A stretch of 64,000 nt of DNA from Tubulanus polymorphus. Taxonomy: Eukaryota > Nemertea > Palaeonemertea > Tubulaniformes > Tubulanidae. The stretch spans positions 248,001 through 312,000 of the forward strand of contig NC_134035.1 of assembly GCF_964204645.1 (NCBI RefSeq). Reading direction: 5' to 3'. Shown here in pieces: positions 48,453 to 60,600 of the stretch. A model generated the notes under the pieces. That model searched no databases, was not told where the DNA came from, and saw only the letters and a list, made by a program, of their open reading frames with translations. The first letter of the stretch is position 1. Every line of letters begins with the position of its first letter. The translations under genes were made by a program, and so were the position numbers.

Positions 48453-48637
48453 ATACACCTCACCCTTTAGTTTAATATTAGAGATATATGTTTCAAACGC
48501 GTTTAAGCCTAAAAAGAGTCAAATCTGCGTTAATGCAGAGTATTCAACAACTAAATAATTGAAATTATCCTCAATTCCATTCATCCGTTCAAACTTCTGC
48601 GTCGACCGTAAAGTGCTGCCATCTTTCTTCAATATTT

Positions 48638-48664
48638 CTTTTCCGGGTTAGCTGGGTCGCCGAG
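48638..48664 (+). promoter_or_regulatory. RPL15: RPL15 TCT initiator / 5' TOP start and non-coding exon 1
   Basis: TTTCTTTTCC fits the polypyrimidine initiator of ribosomal-protein genes, with the C at 48638 as likely +1, giving a 5' TOP mRNA start. The short non-coding exon ends GAG|GTACGT at 48664. Confidence 0.7.
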
Positions 48665-48874
48665 GTACGTGTAATTTCTTCATCGTTTGAAAATCCGCTT
48701 TAATCTTTACTTTTGTTCGTCCATCAAACGAATTTTACCAAGTATATCAATTTCAGAGTAATAAAGAATCATAAATTGTCAAAATATTTGTTGCCAAGGG
48801 ACTGAAATGGCCGAATTTAGGATTAAGAAATCGACCGGCTCTGAAAATGTTATCGCTTATCGTTTATATTTCAG

Positions 48875-50477
48875 ATGGGTGCGTATAAATACATTCAAGA
48901 GTTGTACCGTAAGAAGCAGACAGATGTCATGCGATTTTTGTTGCGCGTGAGATGTTGGCAATATCGTCAACTCTCCGTGATTCATCGGGTTACGAAACCG
49001 ACCCGACCGGACAAGGCTCGTCGTCTCGGCTACAGAGCTAAACAAGGTTCGTAAAATGAATCATCATCATCAGCGCGTTCCATAGTAAAGGCTTAAGACC
49101 AAAAGTGGTCTTAAATCTGATGACTGGTCTTATATTGTTAGATAGGCTCTAGAACTAAGTTGGTCTTCGAACGTCTCTAGTCTAAGTCCCGACTATGGAA
49201 CCGGCCTCAGGAATTTAGAGGTGCATTTAAACATGAGTGGCTTAGAATGGGACCACAAAATGCTTAGGTTGGGCTGACTGATTGACGAAATGTCTCTGCT
49301 TTTCAATTAGTGAACTCAGAATATTCGGAGAGTGGTATATAATCGGCTCAGAGTCAGAGCGCTGGTTCAGTCAGTCGGACCGGTCCGGTTAATTTAATTC
49401 AGTCATCCCATCAACCCATGCGTTCTTGTGCTTGAATTTTGTCAACAAAGAATAAAATTCTTTGCCTTAAGAATTAACCATAGATTGCTGATCTCATCGG
49501 TTATGTGAATTCACCACCTGTTTGTTTTTTTATATGTTGTAGGATTCTGTATTTATCGAGTTCGTGTTCGTCGCGGTGGACGTAAGAGACCTGTACCTAA
49601 AGGTGCTACATACGGTAAACCAGTAAACCAGGGAGTTAATGAGCTGAAATTTGCCCGTAGTCATCAGTCAGTCGCTGAGGTAATTATCATTAGTTATGTT
49701 TCCACATACATTAGGTCTAGCCTTGGTATCCCTGGTTAGAATCCCCCCTTAAACTATCTACCTATCCTCAGAATCCCCCTCTAACTATCTACCTATCCTC
49801 AGAATCATCCAAACGATCTTATCCACCCATCTTCCTATGATTCGCTCTTGATCACCAGTCATCGACAACCAGTCACTCAGTCAGCTGCTGTCTACCCTCA
49901 GAAACCCCCTTAAACAATACCTCTAATCCCATCCTCCTCCTCAGCTGCCTACCCTTCCATTCTCAAAAGCTTTCATTCCTGGGTGGTCTGAGGAGTGTGA
50001 ACATAGTTCATTTTCACAACAGTGACATAATAATCCAAGGCAGGACAATCGGTGTACTATAAGCACTGATACCTTTCCCTTCGTAATCTGAATTATAAAC
50101 CCAAGAAACTCTGGATATGAATAGGATGGTTTTCCCGAAATAAAAATATTTTATTAATTTGTATTTTGTAGGAGCGTGTTGGCAGGAAGTGTGGTGGTCT
50201 TCGAGTATTAAACTCGTACTGGGTCGCTCAGGATTCAACCTATAAATTCTACGAAGTGATCCTCGTTGATCCGTTCCATAAAGCTATTCGTCGTAACGCG
50301 GATACCAACTGGATCTGTAACCCGGTTCACAAACACCGTGAACTACGCGGCCTCACGTCGGCCGGCAAGAAATCACGCGGCCTCGGAAAGGGACACAAGT
50401 TCCACAAGACGAAGGGTGGTTCGCGTCGCGCTGCCTGGAAACGTTACAATACCGTTCAAATGCGCAGGAAGCGTTAA
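48875..50477 (+). CDS. RPL15: 60S ribosomal protein L15 (eL15), complete
   Basis: Structural protein of the large cytosolic ribosomal subunit. Coding exons 48875-49046, 49543-49679 and 50172-50477 sum to 615 nt, 204 residues plus stop, the same length as human RPL15. It begins [20 protein letters not shown] and contains [58 protein letters not shown] and the basic tail [21 protein letters not shown] non-coding first exon sits at 48638-48664. A family 2 MITE lies in intron 2. I looked for C/D-box snoRNA motifs in the introns and saw none that convinced me. All family landmarks are intact. Confidence 0.98.
49075..49207. mobile_element. MITE family 2, copy in RPL15 intron 2
   Basis: GTTCCATAGTAAAGGCTTAA at the left and GACTATGGAACCGGCC at the right, interior GGTCTTAA repeats as at 17758. 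Confidence 0.65.
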
Positions 50478-50556
50478 TAATTTCTCGCCAAATTATTTTC
50501 GTTGTATTATTTTTTTTTTCGCAAGGTCATCTGTTTGTCATTCTTTCTTGAGTCTC

Positions 50557-50562
50557 AATAAA
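50557..50562 (+). promoter_or_regulatory. RPL15: RPL15 poly(A) signal
   Basis: AATAAA 80 bp after the TAA stop, followed by TTGTTGTGG, typical of a compact ribosomal-protein gene. Confidence 0.85.
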
Positions 50563-50599
50563 TGAACTTGTTGTGGCTGAATAAATAATTAACTTGTTT

Positions 50600-51633
50600 G
50601 TTGTTTTATTTGATGTTTATGGCGACCATGGTTTCTGTTAGTATTAACCTTGTGGATCTCTTGTAATTCATATTTATCCTTGTATAACCCTACATAAGTG
50701 ATCGATTTCTCTGTTGCTGCTGCTGCTGCTGCTGCTTCCCAGGACTATGACTTAACTATGGACCAATGAAGTGGAATTTCGCCCTTTTGTTGTACATGTA
50801 TAACCCTACACAAGTGATCTCTGCTGCTGCCCTTCCCAGGACACTTGACTGGACTTGAGGAACAACCTGCGTGGTAATTCAATTTATTGATCGTATAATC
50901 TGTTCATACAAAGATTGTCAATGAACATAAAAAAGGAAAAGCAGTCAAAAATACATGATATACACAAAAATGAGACATAATGACAATGGAGCACCAAGTT
51001 GAGACTGTTGAAGATGCAACTGTGAGCGTGATAATGCCAATGAATCGGATAATCCAGAATTAACTCCTAATATGGGCTTCAGACATCAGAGGCATGCATA
51101 ATCACTCTACCCGTATTCCCTTCAATCCCTATTAGTATTTGTTTTGACATTACGTCGCTTCAGGCATACTGTTTGGTTTTTAGTATGTCATGGTGCCACG
51201 CGAGCTTACGCTCACAGGTGCATAGGTATAAAAGTCAAATCCACTCGTTCAGTGTAGGTGAAGCATCGCATGTCCATTCTACTTTCATATCTAAACCATT
51301 TTTTCATTAGATATTCTATAAAATTTTCACTATTTTTTGCTCGAGGAGTCAATAGGAGCATAGTTTACAATAATCAGCTCGCTAGTTATTAACTTACTAT
51401 GGTCGTCCCATTTCTATACATAAAAAAGTTTTGGTTTTTCTCCAGAGCACTAATGCCGTGATAGCGCATCTAGGGTGAAGGGTTACGTGTGGTTAGAGCT
51501 AGAGGCGATCGTGAGTCATTTGACGCCACTCCGATTCGGTACGCTCAATAGCGGACACACTGACAAGTTGAGGTGGATTACCTCAGATTAATGTGATTAT
51601 ATCTGGATTAAAGAGGATCAAAACGCAGTCAAA
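50600..51633. other. RPL15-vinculin spacer with a diverged direct duplication
   Basis: TGTATAACCCTACA(T/C)AAGTGATC and CTTCCCAGGAC recur at about 50682 and 50801, a ~120-bp duplication with a CTG run. The right part must hold the vinculin promoter and leader; no clear TATA or CArG box was seen. Confidence 0.5.
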
Positions 51634-54600
51634 ATGCCGGTGTTTCGCACTAAGATGATGGCATCGATTCTGGACCCTGTTGCCCAGCAGGTAATTCTTT
51701 AAATAAATAGCACAGGCCTATCCGCATCCGTCAATCGCGAAAACCTGATGATAGATTTGTTTCGAATTGATGCATTTTGTGTGTAAAAAACTTCAGCCGA
51801 TTGAAGCATCACCAGAAGTTGTGTAACTTTGAAGCAAAATGTATTCATATCTATAAAAGTGTGGGCAGTATTTTAGATAGAGTTGTGACTCTTGTGTTGA
51901 CTTGTGTATGTTTGTTGTTCCCTCAACTGTCACTGGTATTTGTATTAAACAAAACAGCTTTTGAATTGTAGTTTGACTTTAGTCGTTAGGCTAAGTCAGA
52001 TTTTACCAACGAACCATGAAACTGTTTTATTCGACTCACTCTAAATATGCTTCCCTGTTGTTTGTAAACTATCCTGCACTTTAGGCTATAATACATTTGT
52101 ATTATTGTAGGGGCCTGAAACATAATAAGCCTCGGTCCATCAGACCCAGTTTCATGAAACTGTTTAACTCCTACTACTTGGTCTGGGGTCGATCTTAATT
52201 TAATTTTACGAAATTGGACCTGCTCTAGGTCTGGTTGGATAGATAGGGTTGTTTAAGATAGTAACCTGCCTCAGGTAGTCATATTCACTGTCTATATATA
52301 TCTGGTCAATTGATTGATATATAATGAAGTTTGTGGAGTTTTAAGAGATGAATCACAGAGTTTATATACAACCCTCCACACACATACAGTAGGCCTAACA
52401 GTGTTGAGCTGTTGCTCTATGTATAACAGGCTTTATGTGTGGAGGTAGAGCTGTTCCAAGAGTCTGAGTTATATAAACAACCAATAGAAACAGGTTTTAC
52501 ATTACAACTAATCAGGAGTTGGGGGTTCGATTGAATTGGAATTTAAAATTTATGAATTTAGAATTGGATCTATTTGAGTTTGTCTAATCTGAACAGATGC
52601 TAGGATTCCACTCCTCTGGAGAAGGAGAAGTGCCCTTTGAAAATTCTCTGCACCCCTTGCAACGCAGCAAATGTTAATTCATACATGAACCCTTTCATTA
52701 TTAGATCTAGAAAGCAGTTTAAAGGGTGAGATTTGAGGGGGGAGGGTGAGATTTGAGGGGGGAGGGTGAGATTTGAGGGGGGAGAATCGCTTAGAATCAT
52801 AATTCATTGATTGACTATTGGGAATTTTTTCATCAGTTCAGTCTCTGCTGCTGCTGTCGCTGCTGCTGCTGCTGCTGCCGCCGCCGTCACTGCTGCTGCT
52901 GCTGTTGTTGTGGCTGCCTCTCAATCTTATGAAGTATTTTCTTTTGACGACAAAATTCCGATTTGAATTATATAGATATCATATAGAGAGATGTCATGTG
53001 TGTGTGTTAATGCAATCTGTGTGTAGTGGTTTAATGTGTATCAAGTAGCAAGAGATGACAGTCTCGTCATCTGAAATAGATGAGAGAGAGGAGAGAGAGA
53101 TGAGGAGGATAGAGATTAGAATGAGTAAAGAGTGGGGAGGCAAGGAGAGAGACGAGGAGAGGGAAAGATGAGGACAGAGATGAGGAGTAGAGAGATGAGG
53201 ATGGGTGAGGAAAGAGTAGGAGAGGTGATGACAGAGAAGAGGAGAGGGGGAATGAGGAGTGAAATGAGGAGAAAGATGAAGTGCAATGAGAAGGAGAGAC
53301 AAGAAGAGGAGAAAGATGATGAGAGATAAGGAGAGATGATGATAGAGCATGTTGGGTAAATAGACTGCGTGGTATTCATACAGACAGTAGTCTGTATTAC
53401 TGTTTGTATGAATACAGTTATCTCTTCAGAAGTTTTTGTTGTGGAAACGAAACGTTCACAAACAACTCTTTAATAGAGTTCATCATATAGTTCAAACAGT
53501 TGGTAGATATTGAGAGAGCTCACTCTATAGGATAGTTTACTGGTACTCAGCTTTAGCAGTGCCCTAAAGGGGCTAAATGCTGTTTGCTTATGGCTCTGGT
53601 GTCACTAGACGCCCCATTCAGTTCCAGGGTGACCGAAATATGGCTCATCTATGAATGGCAGCTTCAGTAAACGATCGCTGAAAGTTGAGAGTGAGAGTTT
53701 AATGGTAGTGTATGAATGATGTAATACTAGAAGTGGATGAGTCAGTAATAAATGATTGATGCTGACAATATTTAATGCTTGATCAATGCATTCAATAACT
53801 CTTCATCAAATCATGATCAACTACGTTCCACTCAAGTCAAATCTTAATCTCAAAATTTGTCCATGAGTGATATCTGAGTTAGATGTTACAAAGTAGACTC
53901 CGCTCAAGTCTGATCTTTTGACTTGAGAGTGATATCTGAGTTGGATGATACAGTAGACTCCGCTCAAGTCTGATCTTTTGACTTGAGAGTGATATCTGAG
54001 TTGGATGATACAGTAGACTCCGCTCAAGTAAGACCCGTTTGACTTGAGAGTGATAGGCCTATCTGAAGTCAGGTTAATTTGCTGACTATTGCACAGACTG
54101 TAGCATGTAACATAAATCGCTTATAGTCTAATTGAAAGTGCCATCTGGTGGCAGTACAGTGATCAATAATTAGGCTAATAACGAGATGAATACAGTTTTA
54201 AGTAATTTTCAGTAATTAGTTGTGCATACGTTGTGTTTATGTGTGGTTGAGTATGAGAAGGGTGCAGCATACACAGTCAATGACTGTAGCCATATCTGAT
54301 ACTGCAAACCTGATTAATAAAGACAAAAGAATTCCAGGGATTTAAGCTCAATATCTTTATTGCCCTTGTTATATCTAACTTGAAAGTAAACTCGTCCTCC
54401 GCTATAGGACCTAATGTCGACGGTGATTTATGTTTGAGCGAGTTCCGACAATGGAAAATTAAATCGATATTTCTATTGCTACGGTTATAGGGCTCGGCGT
54501 TGACTGATCTTGAAACGATTCAAACCCTAGAAGAGTATCTACCGTAGTCGCCGCGACTACACTCGACCCATTGACGCCGCGACTAAACTCGACCCGTTGA

Positions 54601-57600
54601 CTTTCTACCGCAGTTCTGTCCTTATATCATCGAGCTCTTTGTTAAACGAATAATTACTGATTATTGGCCTCGATTTAGACGCGATGGATGAGAGAACGTA
54701 ACAAATCCGACAAATCCCTCGGATCAAACGCAACATCGTATTAATACATGTATTATAGTTGTCATCGGCGACGCACGTCTGCCGTTAGAGCTGCTTAACT
54801 ACAACCGTTAGAAAACAGCTAGAATGATCATTTGTATTCTCCGATGATTTGGACCGGCGAGAGTCGCGTCACTTGTGCGAATAATTCGTTGTGTTTTTTG
54901 TCAATGTAGTTTATACTGTGTTAGCATCGACAATTAGATTTCACTCAATATGTCTGCGATGATATAGGCCTAAATATGACAATATTCATTAGTCAAGGGC
55001 CGTGATGGGCAAACTTTGTCTGGATAGCAAACACATGAAAAGGGCGTATGTACTGAGAAAGACCTAGTATCCAGTGTGACTGGATGAATCGCAATTTCAC
55101 GGGATTTGAGTGACCTCATTTTAAAAAGAATATAAGCGTCTTAGGTAACAGACTGCTACTAAGGATGGAAAATTGGCTTTGTTTTTTTCAGACAGGCAAA
55201 GTGTGAGGGTACCCGATGCTCCCTGTGCTCCTATCCTATGATGTAATCTGGTGGGAGAGTGATGGTGGGGGTGAAAGATTGGTATACACTGTTTAGTATT
55301 GCGTAACACGTAGTTCCACCCTGCTGTCTGTGTTTAGAATGGCGTTACACGTAATTCCACCCCCCTGCTACTGGTAACTCTCATAAAACTGATTGGATAT
55401 TTTTAAGAGACAGGAGACAGAGGGAATGAGAGATGTATTAAGTTGATTGGACTGGGTCTTTTAGCTATACCTCTAGATACGGTGTAGTGATGCTGTTCAG
55501 TAGATTGGACCGGGTGTTTTACCTCTGGATACAGTGTAGTGATGCTGTTCAGTAGATCGGACCTGGTGTTTTACCTCTGGATACAGTGTAGTGATGCTGT
55601 TCAGTAGATTGGACCTGGTATTTTACCTCGAGATACGGCGTAGTGATGCTGTTCAGTAGATTGGACCGGGTGTTTTACCTCGAGATACGGCGTAGTGATA
55701 CTGTTGAATGATTTATATACAGTATGTCATCGTTTAGGGTTTCGTTGATGGTTTTTCTTGGTTGCGATTGTCTTGATGACGTTGTGCGTGTGTTATAACG
55801 ATTGAGGCTGGTATCATTAACAGTGTGCTGCTAGTGCACCGTTATTACCTAAATGTCACTGGCAATTCTCTCTCTCTCAGTGTCCGGCTACTTGTGTTCT
55901 ATACAGTCTCTACAGGGAACGGTTCATAAAAACGCTACAATTATGATTAGACCCTTCTTTCTAATGATGGGCTTTGTATATTGCGATCGTTTGTGTGAAA
56001 GTCTGAAGTTTATTTCGTGATATTTCGGAGAGCGATAGTTCAACCATTTGTCAACGACGTGGATTTTTAAATAAAATTAGTGAAATGTTGTCGAGCTCAA
56101 TAATTTCAGTAATAAGTAGGTAGTTAGTGGATTGTAAACATTAGATAACGATTAGTGAAATATTTCCTCTCTCTCGCTCGCTCATTAAACATATAAAAGC
56201 TGCTGCTGACAATGTTTCGACTCTAATTGGATTTAATAATTCTACTGTCGCCGTGTCAGTCGTATATATATAATACATCCCTCTACGGGACGAGAAGAGT
56301 GAGGATGAGAGAGGAGGAGACTGATGAGTGAAATTGATCTGTAGGTCCAAGAGGGAGAGAATGAGCCCGACGACGCGACGCGCCGCGCTCGCGCTCAGTG
56401 TAGTGATTATGATATGTTTAATTAGTATTTGTCGTTAGTTAGTCGTATTGATGATGAACGGATCTGTTGCAGCCGGGATTCTGCTGTAGAGATAAACGTT
56501 GGATCGGGTGCAGGATCGTTCGCCGGATCGTTCACTGGACATGTCGGGAATCGCGATAAGCAACAGTTGTTAGGGTTGTATTATTATTGAAATGTGATGG
56601 ACCCGGCGACGCAGGAATCGTAGTTTCACCGATATCGTGTTGTTCTCACCTATATTTATTCGTGTAGATAGAAAATGTCAGTGAAAGTTTTTTTCTGATC
56701 GGAGGAAAATGCGTGAATTAATTCAATCACAATTTATTCTTGAGAGAATTTTACTTATTGATAGTAAGGTAAGGGTGACAATCTGCGAGTCTCATTCTAC
56801 TGTTCAGTTGCAGTCAATTGCTGATTTTTTAAAGATTTTCGTTCTATGCCAAAAGCTTAACACCATAATTTGAGACGCTCATTTTGGTTCTATAACCAAT
56901 CTGACTTAACTTTAGAAGATCAAAAGTTATTAGGGTTGAGACCATTTTGTGACTTCATTTTTTATGAATGATTTATTTACTTATATCGAATGCAGCCTCT
57001 ATAATCTATGTATCTGTTTTTATCTATTGTAGGTTTCACAATTGGTGATTCTTCACGAAGAAGCTGAAGATGGAAACGCTATTCCAGATTTATCTAGTCC
57101 TGTCGCGCTGGTCGCTACAGCAGTTGATAATCTTATCAAGGTACGAACAACAGTCAGTCGCGACATCCAGGGGCCAGTTTCACAGTTGTGACTTAAGTCC
57201 AATAGTGGTCTTAAATCTTAAGACTGCTCTTAAGTTGATAGATTGGATATAGAACCAAGTTGGTCTTAGACTGGTTTTAAGTCTAAGCCATGACTATGCA
57301 ACCGGCCCCTGGTATCTCCAGTCAGATGCTGGTACTTTAACTCTACTAGGGTTTGGGTGTCGTAATGATTTAAGTTATTGAGTATTGATCTCGAACCTGA
57401 TGCAGATCGGGACCTGTATTTGTTTTAAACCGAATGTTGGAAACTCTGTGGGTATGTGTCAGCTGAGATGAGAATTAGAATTGATTGCAAATATAGTTTG
57501 AGTAAGAATCAGTAGATATGGAGGTGGTATTTGAAAGATGCAATAAAACATTGATTTTATGCTGAAAATTCCAGTTGGTCGGAGAGGGTGGTGGGGAGGA

Positions 57601-60600
57601 GGGGGGAGAGGGGGGTTTCTCCTCGCAGGAATTTCTTATCGGTAAATGATATATGTGTTTTACTGTAGCTATGCTCTACGAGGGGTATCGGCGTGTGAGG
57701 GGAATAATTATCCGCTTTTCTACGACTGGGATTCATAAATATTTCAATATATTACCATATTTTACGCTGGCGTCAGTTTGCGATAATCTGCTGCAGTCAG
57801 TTCCACAAAAAGTGAATTAGTGAAGAAATTAGATCCATTTCAGATTTACCACAACTGCACCTTCTCAAATATTGTGAGGAACTTGTCTTACCCCTTGCCT
57901 GTCAACGTCTTACCCGCTGCCCGTCAACGTCTTACCCGCTGCCCGTCAATGTCTTATTCATCGGGGTCTAGTTGTGTAGTGCAAAGAATCGGCCCAGTGC
58001 GATACCTAGCCGCGGAACTAGGCACTTAAGATTTTGTTTCAGCGACATGACATTGAAGATGACCTCATAACTGAGAAATGGGCTCAAAATTTAAAAAGTT
58101 GCCTAAACAAAATCTACCTATTGGCCCTAAGTAAAACTCTAAAATGCAATGGGCGATTAATGGATGGTAATTTCAGAGTCTGATCCTGTGAATTGTTGTC
58201 ATCTGTTGTTTATAGGTTGTTAAAGAAACGACGATTCAAAGTAAAGATGAGATTCTCAAACAGGATATGCCTCCAGCGATGATACGTGTCGAACAATCCA
58301 CTACGCTATTAATCGAGGCTACAAACATGTTGAAAGCCGATCCTATCTCGGTTCCAGCTCGGAAAAAACTCATCGATGGTTCAAGGGGTAAGTTGTGTCA
58401 GTTCGGGGGTCAAGGTGGGTCAGGGGTAGGGTATAGGCTACAAGGGGTAAGTTGTGAGAGTTTAGGGGGTTAAGATTGGTGAGGGGTAGGGTATACAAGG
58501 GGTAAGTTGTGAGAGTTAAGGGGGTTAAGATGGGTCAGGGGTAGGGTATAGGCTACAAGGGGTAAGTTGTGAGAGTTAAGGGGGTTAAGATGGGTGAGGG
58601 GTAGGGTATACAAGGGGTAAGTTGTGTCAGTTCGGAGGGTCATGGTGGATGAGGGGTAGGGTATACAAGGGGTAAGTTGTGAGAGTTAAGGGGGTTAAGA
58701 TGGGTCAGGGGTAGGGTATAGGCTACAAGGGGTAAGTTGTGAGAGTTAAGGGGGTTAAGATGGGTGAGGGGTAGGGTATACGAGGGATAAGTTGTGTCAG
58801 TTCGGAGGGTCATGGTGGATGAGGGGTAGGGTATACAAGGGGTAAGTTGTGAGTAAGAGTTCAGGGAGGTCAAGTCAGTTTGTTTATTAGTAGGTTAGTA
58901 TGGTATACAGTTAGGGGGATTGTAAGTAATTGCTGCATTGTTTTACTTTTCCCAACACAATCACTTATTATTTATTGCCTTAATCTAATACAAATGATCC
59001 ACCCGACCCGTGCATCCTCCTTATTTGTTTCTGTTTATGTATTTTTTGTTTATTGTACTATTAATACGTATATAGGTAGGTAACCTCCACCTGATACGTA
59101 TCTGAACCCATTTCATAGCCAACAATGTTTAAACTGACTGATATTATAGTCTATGGAGCTAGTCGACTGTGGGACCCACTCTTACCCACAGTGATATAAC
59201 ACCGGGGATCGAACCCCGGTCTCGTACGTAGAAAACAACCATGCTTAACCAGTAGACCAATAGAACTAGTCCGTGGTCACTGGTTTTATAGTTACATCGA
59301 GTAACTTCAATACAGTTACAGTGTGTATTTTCTGTATAGGATAAACACTGCTGAGTAATGCGTAGAGTTTAGTTTGAAGATGTTCTCTCTCTCCTGATCT
59401 TCCTTCTGTAGTCTACGCTAAATATAACTCATCACAACAAAACAACAAAACTAAATGAACTAAATGTTTTAACAAAAAGAACGACGGGTCTGAGATAATG
59501 TCAGGGGGTGATTATTATGATCGCTGATAGGGATAGGTAGAGGGGTAAGGGAAGGGTGTAGGGTGGAGGGGGTTATGATTAGAGAGGTCTGGTTATACTG
59601 GATGATGTGTTACCATGGTAGCGACATCGGTATCTCCACTCACACATTATAAACATATATTCCTGCGTCTGCCATGTCTGAGATCGGGGTCCGCGTCAAT
59701 CCTAGAAAAGCCTCATTAATTAAAAACAGAAATAACCGTTTGGCCTCAAAAACCTCTTGAAAACAAACCACCTATCTATTCCTGCACGGTTAGATGTAAT
59801 TTGTCCGAATATTATTTCAGGTATTTTACAAGGAACATCAGCTTTACTGTTAGCTTACGACGAATCGGAAGTTCGTAAGATTATTAAAGTTTGTAAAGGA
59901 GTTCTGGAATATTTAGCGGTAAATGAAGTAATCGATTCTATGGAGGATCTACTCACTTACGTAAAGGTATGTTGTAACAGTAGATCACGATGTGAACTAT
60001 GTCCCAGAAAAACAAGGCCCAAACATTGTTTGTAGCGAGTCTACTATCTGTTATGTAGTGCTACTTTTTGGAAAACATTTGTTAAGGCCTTGGACCCAGA
60101 GCCACAGTTGTAAGTTAAGATTTGACTCCGAGTTAACTCATCGAAAACAAACTAATCTTAACTCAAGAGTTAAATCTAACTCACAACTGTGGAACCGGAT
60201 CGTGATGATGTACTTACTTACTGCCAGGCACACGTCACTTCTGGGCACTAATGATGTTCTAGTTCTAATAAGTAATTTGCTCATAGGTTATTTTTATCGT
60301 TTAATAAATTATAATGAGCAGTTAGAATATCCTTCATGGGTGCAATTCACTTGAATTTTAAAAAGTGCTACTTTTACCGCACCAAAAGTGCTCACTTTTG
60401 CTTACTGCCTGTGAACCGTGCCACACAGCCCATTGAAAGTCTCCATGAACTGCAGCTATAAAGAAATTACTGTTTGCTTTATTTTTTGTTTTGTAGAATT
60501 TGACTCCAGGGTTGACGGCTATGGCTCGTCAAATTGACGCCAGACAGAATGAATTGACGCATCAGGTTCACAGAGATATGTTGATACGATCTCTAGAAAT

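Noticed and set aside
48665-50171. snoRNA genes in RPL15 introns
   Set aside because: Ribosomal-protein introns often host them, but no C (RTGATGA) and D (CTGA) box pair with a terminal stem was seen.
53394-53480. GAAACG-containing segment resembling a retroelement tail
   Set aside because: Only a few motifs are suggestive; no reverse transcriptase or terminal repeats found.
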